6,593 nucleotides of DNA from JAWLHA01 sp041690535. Lineage in GTDB: Bacteria > Pseudomonadota > Gammaproteobacteria > Thiohalomonadales > Thiohalomonadaceae. This document shows, piece after piece, positions 1-6,540 of this stretch; position 1 is the stretch's first letter; every line of letters begins with the position of its first letter. Location: assembly GCA_041690535.1 (NCBI GenBank), contig JAWLHA010000122.1, forward strand, positions 1 through 6,593, read 5' to 3'. The translations under genes were made by a program, and so were the position numbers. The notes beneath the pieces are model-generated. The model was given only the letters and a program-made list of their open reading frames with translations, ran no database searches and had not been told where the DNA came from.

Positions 1-53
1 GATCCTCCCTGCGCAAGTGGAGAACACCATTCGTTCACTTGTCACTTTTCTGG

Positions 54-73
54 ATTCCCGCCTTCGCGGGAAT
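54..73. repeat. Short palindromic repeat, dRS3-like (ATTCCC-N8-GGGAAT)
   Basis: A perfect 8-bp inverted repeat (ATTCCCGC at 54-61, GCGGGAAT at 66-73) with a 4-nt loop, flanked by TGG on the left and GAC on the right. It fits the consensus ATTCCC-N8-GGGAAT known for dRS3 elements in Neisseria. Near-identical hairpins with the same flanks are, from general knowledge, dispersed between genes in many beta- and gammaproteobacteria. It lies about 160 bp past the stop of the leftward efflux operon. Neither strand has a T-run after the stem, so it is not a classical intrinsic terminator, though the hairpin could protect an mRNA 3' end or aid Rho-dependent ending. Assignment to a dispersed family is inferred, because only one copy is visible here. 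Confidence 0.7.
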
Positions 74-235
74 GACGGTTTCGGGGGGCGAGTAGTTACG
101 TATAAACAACGCTTCTGGACTTTTTCCGGTTTCCCCACTGCTGCGACTCGGGAGGGAAACGGCGATCCGGCCGCAAGCCGTTGTCCCCGGACCCTTCGCC
201 GAGCAGGGGCTGACGCGCCAACAGCATCGCCGCTT
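74..235. other. Gene-free 3' flank of the efflux operon
   Basis: No credible gene is seen between the hairpin repeat and the permease stop codon. Two weak inverted repeats are present: GTTTCCC (129-135) with GGGAAAC (154-160), and AACGGC (158-163) with GCCGTT (177-182). They overlap, so they cannot both form. Read on the minus strand, the second is followed by TTTCCC, which is only a poor U-tract. Either could contribute to ending the leftward operon, but no strong terminator is visible. Confidence 0.4.
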
Positions 236-3200
236 TCAGCTGGAAGCGGAGACGACCTCCAAGGAAGGCTCAACTGCCACCGCGCGCCGCCCCCCACGGG
301 CCATGAACAAACGGTAAAGCAGAGGCACCACATACAAGGTCAGAACAGTGGAGAAGGCCAGCCCCCAGACGATGGCGGTGGCCACCGGCCCCCACATGGG
401 GGAGCGGCCCCCCAGCCCGGTCGCCAGGGAAAACAGCCCCGCGATGGTGGTGAGGGAGGTGATGAGCACCGGTATGACCCGCCGCCGCGCCGCATAGATG
501 GCGGCATGATAGACACTCATGCCGGAGGCGAGCCGATCATTGGCGGCCGAGATAAGCACAATGGCCGCGTTGACTGCAATCCCGGCGAGGGCCACTACGC
601 CATAGAGCGTATACAGGCTTAAGGGGTGGCCCGTGATCAGCAATCCCGCCACCACGCCGGTGAAGGCCATCGGGATGGTCGAGAGGATCATCAGGGGCTG
701 AAAATAGCTGCGAAACTGGGTGCCCAGGATGAGATAGATCACGCCGACGCCAAAGAGAAAGAGAACGAAGATGGCATTGAGGCTCTCCTGGATGTCATCC
801 AGCTCGCCGGAGAAGTCGAGATCGATGCCGGGGAAGCCCGCGCCGATTTCACCCCACGCCTCCTCAATCAGGCGATTGGCAGTAACGGTGTCCATGGCCC
901 CCTTGTCCAGGTCCGCCATTAGGGTCACCGCGCGGCGCAGGTTGTAGTGGCGGATATTGCCCTCTCCGGACTGGGCCTTGGCGATCACAAGGTCCCTGAG
1001 CGCCATCTCCCCGCCACCCGGCAGTGCAACCCGGGTGACGAGGAGTGCGTCCACATCCTGCAGCGGGCGGGGCTCGGCCTGGACCCGCACATCCACCTTC
1101 TCGCCGCGAAACTGAAAACTGGAGGCGATCTCACCGTCGGCCAGCAGACGGAGCAGGCGTGCAATCACCGCCGGGTCCAGTCCGGCGCGCCTGGCGGCAT
1201 CGGTGTCAAGGCGCAGCGCCAGCTCAGGTCCCCCTTCGGTATCGTCATCGGTGATGTCGTGAATGGCCGGGACCCCGGCCATGGCTTCCCGCAGAGCCTC
1301 TACCGCAGGACGGATTGTGGCGATATCATCCCCCCGAACCTTCACATTGATGGGCTTGGTGACCGGCGGCCCATCGGTGACCTCGAAGAACGAAATTTTT
1401 ACCGGGCCCGCCACGGACAACACGTCGCGACGCATGGAATCGACGATCGCGGAGACATCCCGCATTCCCTCCTGTTGCTGCGTCAGGCTCACCATCAACT
1501 GCCCGTGCTGATCGCCAAATCGTGGTTCGGTTTCGGTGAAAGCGACTCCCGCGTAACTGACGATGCCACGCGCCTCTCCCGGCAGGAGATGCCGACGTAC
1601 CCGCTCCTCAACAGCACCAACCCGCTCCAGGGTCCCATCGAGGTGACTGCCTACGGGCATCTCCAGGTTCACATAGAAAAGCCTGTAATGCTCCAGAGCA
1701 AAAAAATCGACCCTCACCAAACCCGCCCCGAACGCCCCGATGGAGAGGGCGAACAGTCCCCCTACCAGGGTCAGCGCCAGAACAGGGCGGCGCATGACCC
1801 GAACCAGGCTACGGCCGTAGTTCAGCCGGATGGCGTGAGTGAAGCGCTCCCGAAACAGATGCACGCGGGATGGTCGCGCGAAGTTCACCCGCGCTGCGAT
1901 CACGTGCGCCGGCAACATCCAATAGGCCTCCACCAGGGAAATGGCCAAGGCCAGCGAGACCACCAGGGGAATGACGCGCATGAAGTCGCCAAGCAGCCCT
2001 GGCATAAGCATCAGGGGCAGGAAGGCCGCAACAGTTGTGGCCACCGAGGCGGTCACCGGTGCAGCCACCTCCTTGAGGGATTCCACCGCGGCTTCGACCG
2101 CACCGAAGCCGCGTTGCAGGCGATAATAAATCCCCTCTACCACCACCACCGCATCGTCCACCAGCATCCCCAGGCTGATGACCACACCGAGGAGCACCGA
2201 GTTATTGAGGCTGATGTCGAGCACGCTCAAGAGCCAAAACGTCCCCGCCAGGGTGAACGGAATGCCGATGCTGGTGAACAGGGCGATGCGCGAGCCGAGG
2301 AACAGCCAGGTGACGAACAGCACCAGCACCAGCCCGAGCAACGCGTTGGTCTGCATCACGCTGAGCGCCTGGCGTGTGGATGCGGTTTGATCGTCGATAA
2401 GCTTGAGTGTCAGCCCCAGACTGGCCAATCCGGGATTCCGCGCCTCGATGGTCTGGCGCAACCGCCCGAGCAACTCGAGAGTGTTCGCCCCCCCTTTCTT
2501 GAACACGGACAGCATCACCGCCGGTCGCCCCTCGAAGCTCACCAGCTCGGTGGGTTTCCCTCGGGCCCCCTGCACCCTGGCAACCGTCCCGAGGGGCAGT
2601 TCACCGTGGGCGGCCATCACCGGAAGCTGGGCCAAATAGCTTGGGTCTTCATTGGTGCCCACGAGACGGACCAGCCACTGCCGATCCCCGACCTGGACGG
2701 TCCCGGCCGACACATCGCGAAAGTGGGCACGCACGGTATCGGCCACATCGGTGGGGTTGACGCCGGCGGTGGCGAGGCGTGCCGGATCGAACAGCACATG
2801 CAGTTCGGGCTCACTCAGCCCGAGGGCATCCACCCGTTCCACTCCCTTGAGCCGCTCCAGCGCCTTCTCCAGCGTGCGGGCGGTGCGGTGGAGCAGCTCG
2901 TCATCTGACAGCCCCTGCAGGACCAGCGTCGCGGTGGGGAATGCATTGGCACTGGTCACTTCGAAAACAAAGGGTGACTCGGTGATGTCCGGCAGCTCGG
3001 AGTTCTCCACATTTTGCACTTCACGACGAAGATCATTGACCCGCTTATCGAAGATTTCCGGATCAATGTCTTCGAAGCGGACGAGAATCGTGGAGAGGCC
3101 CTCGCGACTGGTGCTGGAGATGAACTTAATATCGGAGACCTTGGCAATGGCCTCTTCCAACGGCTCCGTTACCAGCTTCTCCACATCTACTGCAGAGGCC

Positions 3201-3358
3201 CCGGGAAAGGGCGTAGTGATCTGGATCCAGTTGAAGTTGATCTCCGGGTCCTTTTCCCGGGGCAACATCTGGAATGCCGCAGCGCCCATTACCATGACCA
3301 TCAGGAAGGTGAGGTTGGCCAGGACGTGGTGACGCAGGAAACTCGAAAGCATCGGCAT
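236..3358 (-). CDS. RND efflux transporter permease subunit (AcrB/HAE1-like)
   Basis: Inner-membrane, proton-driven pump component of a tripartite efflux system. The 1040-residue length is normal for the family. Visible architecture: TM1 about 12-31, a first periplasmic loop containing the PFPGAS motif (about 50-55), TM2-TM6 about 337-483, TM7 about 525-546, a second periplasmic loop, and TM8-TM12 about 861-1014. TM4 keeps the proton-relay Asp pair (D401-D402 in GMLVDDAVVVVE). In TM10 the position of the AcrB lysine (K940) appears to be asparagine (N930 in GIAVNAAIVL), as in a broad subgroup of RND proteins. I see no cysteine in the protein. The ATG at 3358 is preferred over the GTG one codon upstream: it overlaps the adaptor stop as TGATG and has an AGGG 7 nt upstream, pointing to translational coupling. 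Substrate is unknown. No metal-specific signature was recognised, so drug, dye, solvent or other organic substrates are the default family inference. Confidence 0.95.
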   Translation of the reverse strand: MPMLSSFLRHHVLANLTFLMVMVMGAAAFQMLPREKDPEINFNWIQITTPFPGASAVDVEKLVTEPLEEAIAKVSDIKFISSTSREGLSTILVRFEDIDPEIFDKRVNDLRREVQNVENSELPDITESPFVFEVTSANAFPTATLVLQGLSDDELLHRTARTLEKALERLKGVERVDALGLSEPELHVLFDPARLATAGVNPTDVADTVRAHFRDVSAGTVQVGDRQWLVRLVGTNEDPSYLAQLPVMAAHGELPLGTVARVQGARGKPTELVSFEGRPAVMLSVFKKGGANTLELLGRLRQTIEARNPGLASLGLTLKLIDDQTASTRQALSVMQTNALLGLVLVLFVTWLFLGSRIALFTSIGIPFTLAGTFWLLSVLDISLNNSVLLGVVISLGMLVDDAVVVVEGIYYRLQRGFGAVEAAVESLKEVAAPVTASVATTVAAFLPLMLMPGLLGDFMRVIPLVVSLALAISLVEAYWMLPAHVIAARVNFARPSRVHLFRERFTHAIRLNYGRSLVRVMRRPVLALTLVGGLFALSIGAFGAGLVRVDFFALEHYRLFYVNLEMPVGSHLDGTLERVGAVEERVRRHLLPGEARGIVSYAGVAFTETEPRFGDQHGQLMVSLTQQQEGMRDVSAIVDSMRRDVLSVAGPVKISFFEVTDGPPVTKPINVKVRGDDIATIRPAVEALREAMAGVPAIHDITDDDTEGGPELALRLDTDAARRAGLDPAVIARLLRLLADGEIASSFQFRGEKVDVRVQAEPRPLQDVDALLVTRVALPGGGEMALRDLVIAKAQSGEGNIRHYNLRRAVTLMADLDKGAMDTVTANRLIEEAWGEIGAGFPGIDLDFSGELDDIQESLNAIFVLFLFGVGVIYLILGTQFRSYFQPLMILSTIPMAFTGVVAGLLITGHPLSLYTLYGVVALAGIAVNAAIVLISAANDRLASGMSVYHAAIYAARRRVIPVLITSLTTIAGLFSLATGLGGRSPMWGPVATAIVWGLAFSTVLTLYVVPLLYRLFMARGGRRAVAVEPSLEVVSASS

Positions 3359-4359
3359 CACTCCACCCTGATGGCATCACCGTCCTGGAGCGCGAACCGC
3401 CCCCGGACAATCAACGCCGTCTCGCCCGGAAGGTCGGCCTCGGCCGGACGCCCCTCTTCCGCCCCGGCCAGCGGATGGAATCGCGCCCGCCCTTCCTCGG
3501 CAAGAAACACGCCATAGGCACCGCCGCGCTTGGTGATATACTCCGCAGGCACATGGGGCAGGGCCCGAAGCCACACCAAGCGCCCACTACTGCCTGGAAG
3601 GGCCCGGCTGTCGCTAAAGCGGAGACGGACTTCGCGGCTACGACTGCGGGGATCCAGCACCGGCGAGAGGGCACGAATAAGCAAGGGGTAGCGCTCCCCT
3701 TGGGCGGTGAAGAAGACCGTTTCGGCGGCCTCCAGGTCCGTCACATCATCGGACTGAATGAAGGCAGAGACCTCCACCTCGTCCACGGCCACTATCCGCA
3801 GCAGTCGGTGCCCGGGGGCACTCAGCTCCCCAACCGCCGCCCGCCGCTCCACCACCACCCCGGTGAACGGCGCCCTCACTGTGCAGCGCCCCACATCCTC
3901 GCGGGCCTGGGCTGTGGCCACCTCCTGGGCGCGACGCTTTGCGCCAAGCACATCCGCCTCCGTAACCCGTTGCTTGAGGACCTCCTCGGAAACGGTCTGG
4001 CTCCTGCTCAAAGCGAGCGCCCGCTCAGCCTGATAACGGGCCAGGGATTCCTGAGCCCGCAGCGCCTCCAGTTCAGCTTCCGACCGCCTCAGTGCACGTT
4101 CGAAATCGCCGCAGCGCAAGCGCACCAGCACATCCCCTACGGCCACGGGGTCTCCAACCCGCGCCTCAACGGCATCAATTATGGCGCTGATCTCCGCACT
4201 GATGAGGCTGTCATTGATCGCGACAGTCGCCGCCGGAGCACTCGTTTCGGGATGCAGAAATACCGCTGAGAGGGGGATGGTGGTCACCACCACCTCCGCA
4301 CTGGCACGGGAGAACGCAAGCAAGCAACACAGGAGCAACAGGGGGGAGGTAGAACGCAT
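3358..4359 (-). CDS. RND efflux periplasmic adaptor (membrane fusion protein, HlyD/AcrA family)
   Basis: Periplasmic adaptor that would link the permease encoded directly downstream to an outer-membrane channel. The 333-residue protein starts with a Sec signal peptide (hydrophobic L7-L14, likely cleavage after ASA at residue 21). It has no lipobox, so it is probably soluble rather than lipid-anchored. First barrel-sandwich half about 46-83, helical hairpin about 84-155 (FERALRRSEAELEALRAQ onward), second half starting at VRAPFTGVV (161-169), beta-barrel about 190-262, and a C-terminal membrane-proximal domain to 333. The only two cysteines of the mature protein, C83 and C159, bracket the hairpin. 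The frame stays open upstream to 4587, but the ATG at 4359 is chosen because it gives the signal peptide and has GGAAGG 8 nt upstream. At 333 residues it is somewhat shorter than AcrA-type adaptors. Its stop overlaps the permease start. Confidence 0.92.
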   Translation of the reverse strand: MRSTSPLLLLCCLLAFSRASAEVVVTTIPLSAVFLHPETSAPAATVAINDSLISAEISAIIDAVEARVGDPVAVGDVLVRLRCGDFERALRRSEAELEALRAQESLARYQAERALALSRSQTVSEEVLKQRVTEADVLGAKRRAQEVATAQAREDVGRCTVRAPFTGVVVERRAAVGELSAPGHRLLRIVAVDEVEVSAFIQSDDVTDLEAAETVFFTAQGERYPLLIRALSPVLDPRSRSREVRLRFSDSRALPGSSGRLVWLRALPHVPAEYITKRGGAYGVFLAEEGRARFHPLAGAEEGRPAEADLPGETALIVRGRFALQDGDAIRVE

Positions 4360-4398
4360 TCCTTTGGCCTTCCAAACACAACCAGCTTTGTAACCGGC

Positions 4399-4427
4399 AC
4401 AATAAGCGCACACAGGCTTTAACTCAA
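4399..4427 (-). promoter_or_regulatory. Candidate sigma-70 promoter of the efflux operon
   Basis: On the minus strand, TTGAGT (4427-4422) and TATTGT (4404-4399) are separated by exactly 17 nt. Each matches the consensus at 4 of 6 positions. Transcription would start near 4392, giving a leader of about 33 nt before the adaptor ATG that includes its GGAAGG ribosome-binding site. The geometry is good but the boxes are moderate, so this is a prediction only. Confidence 0.4.
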
Positions 4428-4432
4428 TGGAT

Positions 4433-4454
4433 AGCCCCCATATTTCAGGGGGCT
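4433..4454. promoter_or_regulatory. Perfect inverted repeat upstream of the efflux -35 box (possible operator)
   Basis: AGCCCCC (4433-4439) and GGGGGCT (4448-4454) form a perfect 7-bp inverted repeat with an 8-nt AT-rich centre (ATATTTCA). It ends 5 nt upstream of the candidate -35 box. No T-run follows on either strand, so a terminator is unlikely. Position and symmetry suit a dimeric regulator binding site, but no regulator is encoded nearby and the assignment is inferred. Confidence 0.35.
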
Positions 4455-4562
4455 GATCAGAGGCCAGCCGGTGGCTGCAGGGCCATGTGCCCCTGTTCGC
4501 TTCGGAAAGCCAAGGGAGCACCAAACGCACACATGGACCCCTCAACTGCAATGGGGTTAAGA

Positions 4563-4633
4563 GTACGGGTGGATAAGCGTAGCGCATCCACTGGCACCGT
4601 GAATGGTGGATGCGCGGCGCTTAGCTACCCTAC
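4563..4633. repeat. Long imperfect palindrome, probable dispersed intergenic repeat
   Basis: The left arm (4563-4591, containing GGATAAGCGTAGCGCATCC) and the right arm (4606-4633, containing GGATGCGCGGCGCTTAG) are near-complementary over about 28 bp around a 14-nt centre. In addition, each arm carries the GGATGCGC/GCGCATCC core. It resembles the GTAGGGTGGATAAGCG...GCATCCACC family of intergenic palindromes that, from memory, occurs in many gammaproteobacterial genomes. It ends 45 bp before the lipoprotein start, so any transcript starting upstream would carry a large hairpin in its leader. Right-arm mismatches (TAGCTACCC in place of TATCCACCC) suggest an ageing copy. No target-site duplication was identified. 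Confidence 0.7.
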
Positions 4634-4678
4634 ATACTTGGCACATGGGATTGATGGACGGTGCTATTGGGGGGTGAC

Positions 4679-5413
4679 ATGGCCCACAGACACGCCTTAC
4701 ACCAGTTGTTCGCAACCACGGCTCTTCTGCTGCTTGGCGGTTGCGCCAGCCTGCCCCCCTCCGAAGAGGCGATTGCCGTACGCATGGAGCAGCCGGTCCG
4801 GGGGTGGTGGTACGCAAGCTTCCAGGCAAACTGGCCTGAAGGGGCAGAGCCGGAGTGGCATTTGGACCCACTCCTCGCCGTGGAGGTCATTGGGCCAGTG
4901 CTGGAACAGCACCGGGAGGTCATTTCGCTGTGGCGCCTCCATCGAAGGGCCGCGCGCGATGCGGCCGGTCACCGCTTGAGCCTCATTTTCTACTGTACGC
5001 CAGCAGCGGCCCGTCGGGTGTACGCGGATATCCGCCGCAGCGAAATTCTGGAGGACTTGGAATCCACTGGAAAGATCGTGAGCGTGCACTTCGACAGGAC
5101 CGAAAGGGTGTCCAAACCAGGCATCGGGGACACCAGCGATCCCAACTGGTCACCCACAATCCAGAACACGTGGCCTTACTTCATTATGGGGGTGAGTCGC
5201 ACCTGGCTGGAGCTGTCCCGTGAGTTCGCGCGAGAAGAATATCCTGAACCACCGAAGGGCATCGCTGAACTGGAGATGCTTCATCGCCGGGTCAACGCCA
5301 AGCTTACGACGCGATGGCAGGAGGAGGGAGGCCATGCCTTTCTTCACCACCTCAATGCTGTATTCGGGTATCAGCCGCTGCTGATCAATCAAAGAGAAAT
5401 GCAGCGATTTTGA
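4679..5413 (+). CDS. Uncharacterised lipoprotein
   Basis: A 244-residue protein of unknown function. Residues 1-21 form a type II signal peptide (hydrophobic A12-L19) with lipobox LGGC, so C22 should be lipidated. The following residue is Ala, not Asp, which suggests outer-membrane sorting by the +2 rule. The mature part is mixed alpha/beta. It is rich in aromatic and charged residues, including RGWWYASF (41-48), a basic stretch WRLHRRAARDAAGH (85-98) followed by LSLIFYC (100-106), DPNWSPTIQNTWPYFIMGVS (154-173), and a helical C-terminus. This second half reads like a conserved family, but I recognise no named domain or catalytic motif. The ATG at 4679 is preferred over the in-frame GTG at 4661: it gives a normal signal peptide and has a GGGGGGTG run just upstream. 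No clear promoter was found. The TudS-like gene follows after 49 bp on the same strand. Confidence 0.85.
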   Translation: MAHRHALHQLFATTALLLLGGCASLPPSEEAIAVRMEQPVRGWWYASFQANWPEGAEPEWHLDPLLAVEVIGPVLEQHREVISLWRLHRRAARDAAGHRLSLIFYCTPAAARRVYADIRRSEILEDLESTGKIVSVHFDRTERVSKPGIGDTSDPNWSPTIQNTWPYFIMGVSRTWLELSREFAREEYPEPPKGIAELEMLHRRVNAKLTTRWQEEGGHAFLHHLNAVFGYQPLLINQREMQRF

Positions 5414-5450
5414 TGACGATGACGGGACACCACGTCCCCTGATGAGATGC

Positions 5451-5455
5451 GGGAG
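5451..5455 (+). promoter_or_regulatory. Ribosome-binding site deciding the GTG start of the TudS-like gene
   Basis: GGGAG lies 7 nt before the GTG at 5463. The upstream in-frame ATG at 5442 has no comparable site and would put the GGGAG inside the coding region. This favours the GTG start, which removes 7 residues (MRCGSLA) that precede the conserved domain. Confidence 0.55.
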
Positions 5456-5462
5456 TCTCGCC

Positions 5463-6419
5463 GTGCAGGCGATCAATGAACCGAAGATCCGGGTGGGAGT
5501 GAGCAGTTGCTTGCTCGGACAGAACGTCCGTTATGATGGCGGCCATAAACTCGACCACTTCGTCACTGATGTCCTCGGCCTCTACGTGGAGTTCATTGCC
5601 GTCTGCCCGGAGGCGGAACTTGGTCTGGGTGTTCCGCGTGAGCCGATGCATTTGCAGGGGGACCCCCAGCGGCCCCGCATGGTGACGGTTCACACCAATA
5701 TCGATCACACCGACGCCATGGAGGCGTGGGCCCGTACGCGCGTCCTGGCGCTGGAAGATGAAGATCTGTGCGGCTTTATTCTCAAGAGCAAATCCCCCTC
5801 CTGCGGAAAAGAGCGGGTCAAGGTCTACGACGAACGAGGTCTGTTCACCCGCACCGGCACCGGGCTCTTTGCCCGAATACTCACGGATCACTTCCCCCTG
5901 TTACCGGTGGATGACGAGGGGCGCCTCAACGACCCGGACCTTCGGGAAAACTTCATTGAGCGCCTGTTCGTTTGTAGACGTTGGAAGGAACTGATGGCAC
6001 CAGGCGCAACACGCGAGAAGCTGCTGAACTTCCACACCCGCCACAAACTTCTACTCATGGCCCACGATCCCCGCCGCCTAAGACAACTCGGAAACTTGGT
6101 GGCAGAGGATGCCCCGCTGAACGACATACTCGCTCCCTACCAAACCCTCCTGCAGGAGACGCTATCGTTAATCGCGACGGTGAAAAAAAACGTCAATGTC
6201 CTCCAGCATATCCTCGGCTACTTCAAGCGACAGCTCGGCGCCGAAGACAAGCGGGAACTTCTGGACGCGATTGACAATTATCGCCGCGGGTACGTGCCGC
6301 TGATTGTCCCGATTACCCTGGTCAATCACTACGTGCGCAAGCACCAGGAAGGTTATCTCATGGCGCAGTGGTATTTGCACCCACACCCCATTGAGCTGAA
6401 ACTCCGAAATCACGCCTAA
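5463..6419 (+). CDS. TudS-like (DUF523) and DUF1722 (YbgA-like) fusion protein
   Basis: A 318-residue, cytosolic two-domain protein. Residues about 8-160 are DUF523. This domain has been characterised in other bacteria as TudS, a [4Fe-4S] enzyme that removes sulfur from 2-thiouracil without redox chemistry. The three expected cluster cysteines are present: C16 in SSCLLG, C48 in VCPE and C114 in KSKSPSCG. The neighbouring YDGGHK motif (24-29) is also intact. Residues about 185-310 are DUF1722, with FHTRHKLLLMAH (190-201), NVNVLQHILGYFK (243-255) and the terminal YLHPHP (304-309). DUF1722 is the domain of E. coli YbgA, and its role is unclear. The fusion is a recognised arrangement, not a broken gene, and both domains look full length. 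The GTG start is supported by its ribosome-binding site; ATG at 5442 is the alternative. Thiouracil desulfidase activity is inferred from the family. The gene converges on an rRNA operon. Confidence 0.9.
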   Translation: MQAINEPKIRVGVSSCLLGQNVRYDGGHKLDHFVTDVLGLYVEFIAVCPEAELGLGVPREPMHLQGDPQRPRMVTVHTNIDHTDAMEAWARTRVLALEDEDLCGFILKSKSPSCGKERVKVYDERGLFTRTGTGLFARILTDHFPLLPVDDEGRLNDPDLRENFIERLFVCRRWKELMAPGATREKLLNFHTRHKLLLMAHDPRRLRQLGNLVAEDAPLNDILAPYQTLLQETLSLIATVKKNVNVLQHILGYFKRQLGAEDKRELLDAIDNYRRGYVPLIVPITLVNHYVRKHQEGYLMAQWYLHPHPIELKLRNHA

Positions 6420-6494
6420 AGAGATCTGTTACTCAGCGCGATAGCCACCATCGGACCCGTAGCCTGGTTTTGTGGGCCCCTGATCGCTTAGGGT

Positions 6495-6532
6495 AAAAAA
6501 AAGCCCCCACTACCGAAGCAGTGGGGGCTTTT
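6495..6532 (-). terminator. Intrinsic terminator of the rRNA operon, possibly bidirectional
   Basis: A perfect 10-bp stem (AGCCCCCACT at 6502-6511, AGTGGGGGCT at 6520-6529) with an 8-nt loop (6512-6519), extendable by three A-T pairs. On the minus strand the stem is followed by eight U residues, a textbook intrinsic terminator placed just after the 5S 3' end. On the plus strand only four U residues follow, so it would be a weaker stop for the TudS-like gene that ends 75 bp earlier. The 6420-6494 interval before it holds nothing else recognisable. Confidence 0.92.
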
Positions 6533-6540
6533 GGGATTGG

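Larger units (their letters stand above)
4360..4678. other. Divergent intergenic region between efflux operon and lipoprotein gene
   Basis: A 319-bp stretch with no supported gene. It contains the efflux ribosome-binding site (GGAAGG at 4368-4373 on the minus strand), a candidate leftward promoter, a 7-bp-arm inverted repeat, and a long imperfect palindrome near the lipoprotein gene. Smaller inverted repeats (CAGCC-GGT-GGCTG at 4465-4477; ACCCC/GGGGT at 4537-4557) are weak. The minus-strand frame is open through part of this region, but its translation (about 76 codons before the adaptor start) has no recognisable domain and runs through the palindrome. I therefore treat it as noncoding. Confidence 0.7.

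Noticed and set aside
1..4. Window begins with GATC, as at a Sau3AI-type clone end
   Set aside because: A four-base coincidence with no other support.
17..622. A 201-codon plus-strand frame at the left edge
   Set aside because: Low-complexity translation; it runs through the hairpin repeat and then antisense to the permease 3' end. No signal of a real protein.
947..2908. A 653-codon open frame on the plus strand, antisense to the RND permease
   Set aside because: Its translation is rich in His, Gln, Gly and Pro with no domain. It mirrors the codon bias of the GC-rich permease gene on the other strand, which has full-length homology features.
4433..4454. Inverted repeat considered as a terminator
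   Set aside because: No U-tract on either strand, and it lies upstream of both divergent genes.
4360..4587. N-terminal extension of the adaptor by 76 codons
   Set aside because: It would bury the signal peptide inside the protein. The ATG at 4359 has a good ribosome-binding site, and the extension covers the candidate promoter and part of the palindrome.
4635..4670. Promoter for the lipoprotein gene using TTGGCA as -35 box
   Set aside because: The only -10-like sequence at suitable spacing falls so near the ATG that the transcript would lack the ribosome-binding site.
5424..5438. GGGAC/GTCCC hairpin between the lipoprotein and TudS-like genes
   Set aside because: Only a 5-bp stem with no T-run; too weak to call a terminator or attenuator.
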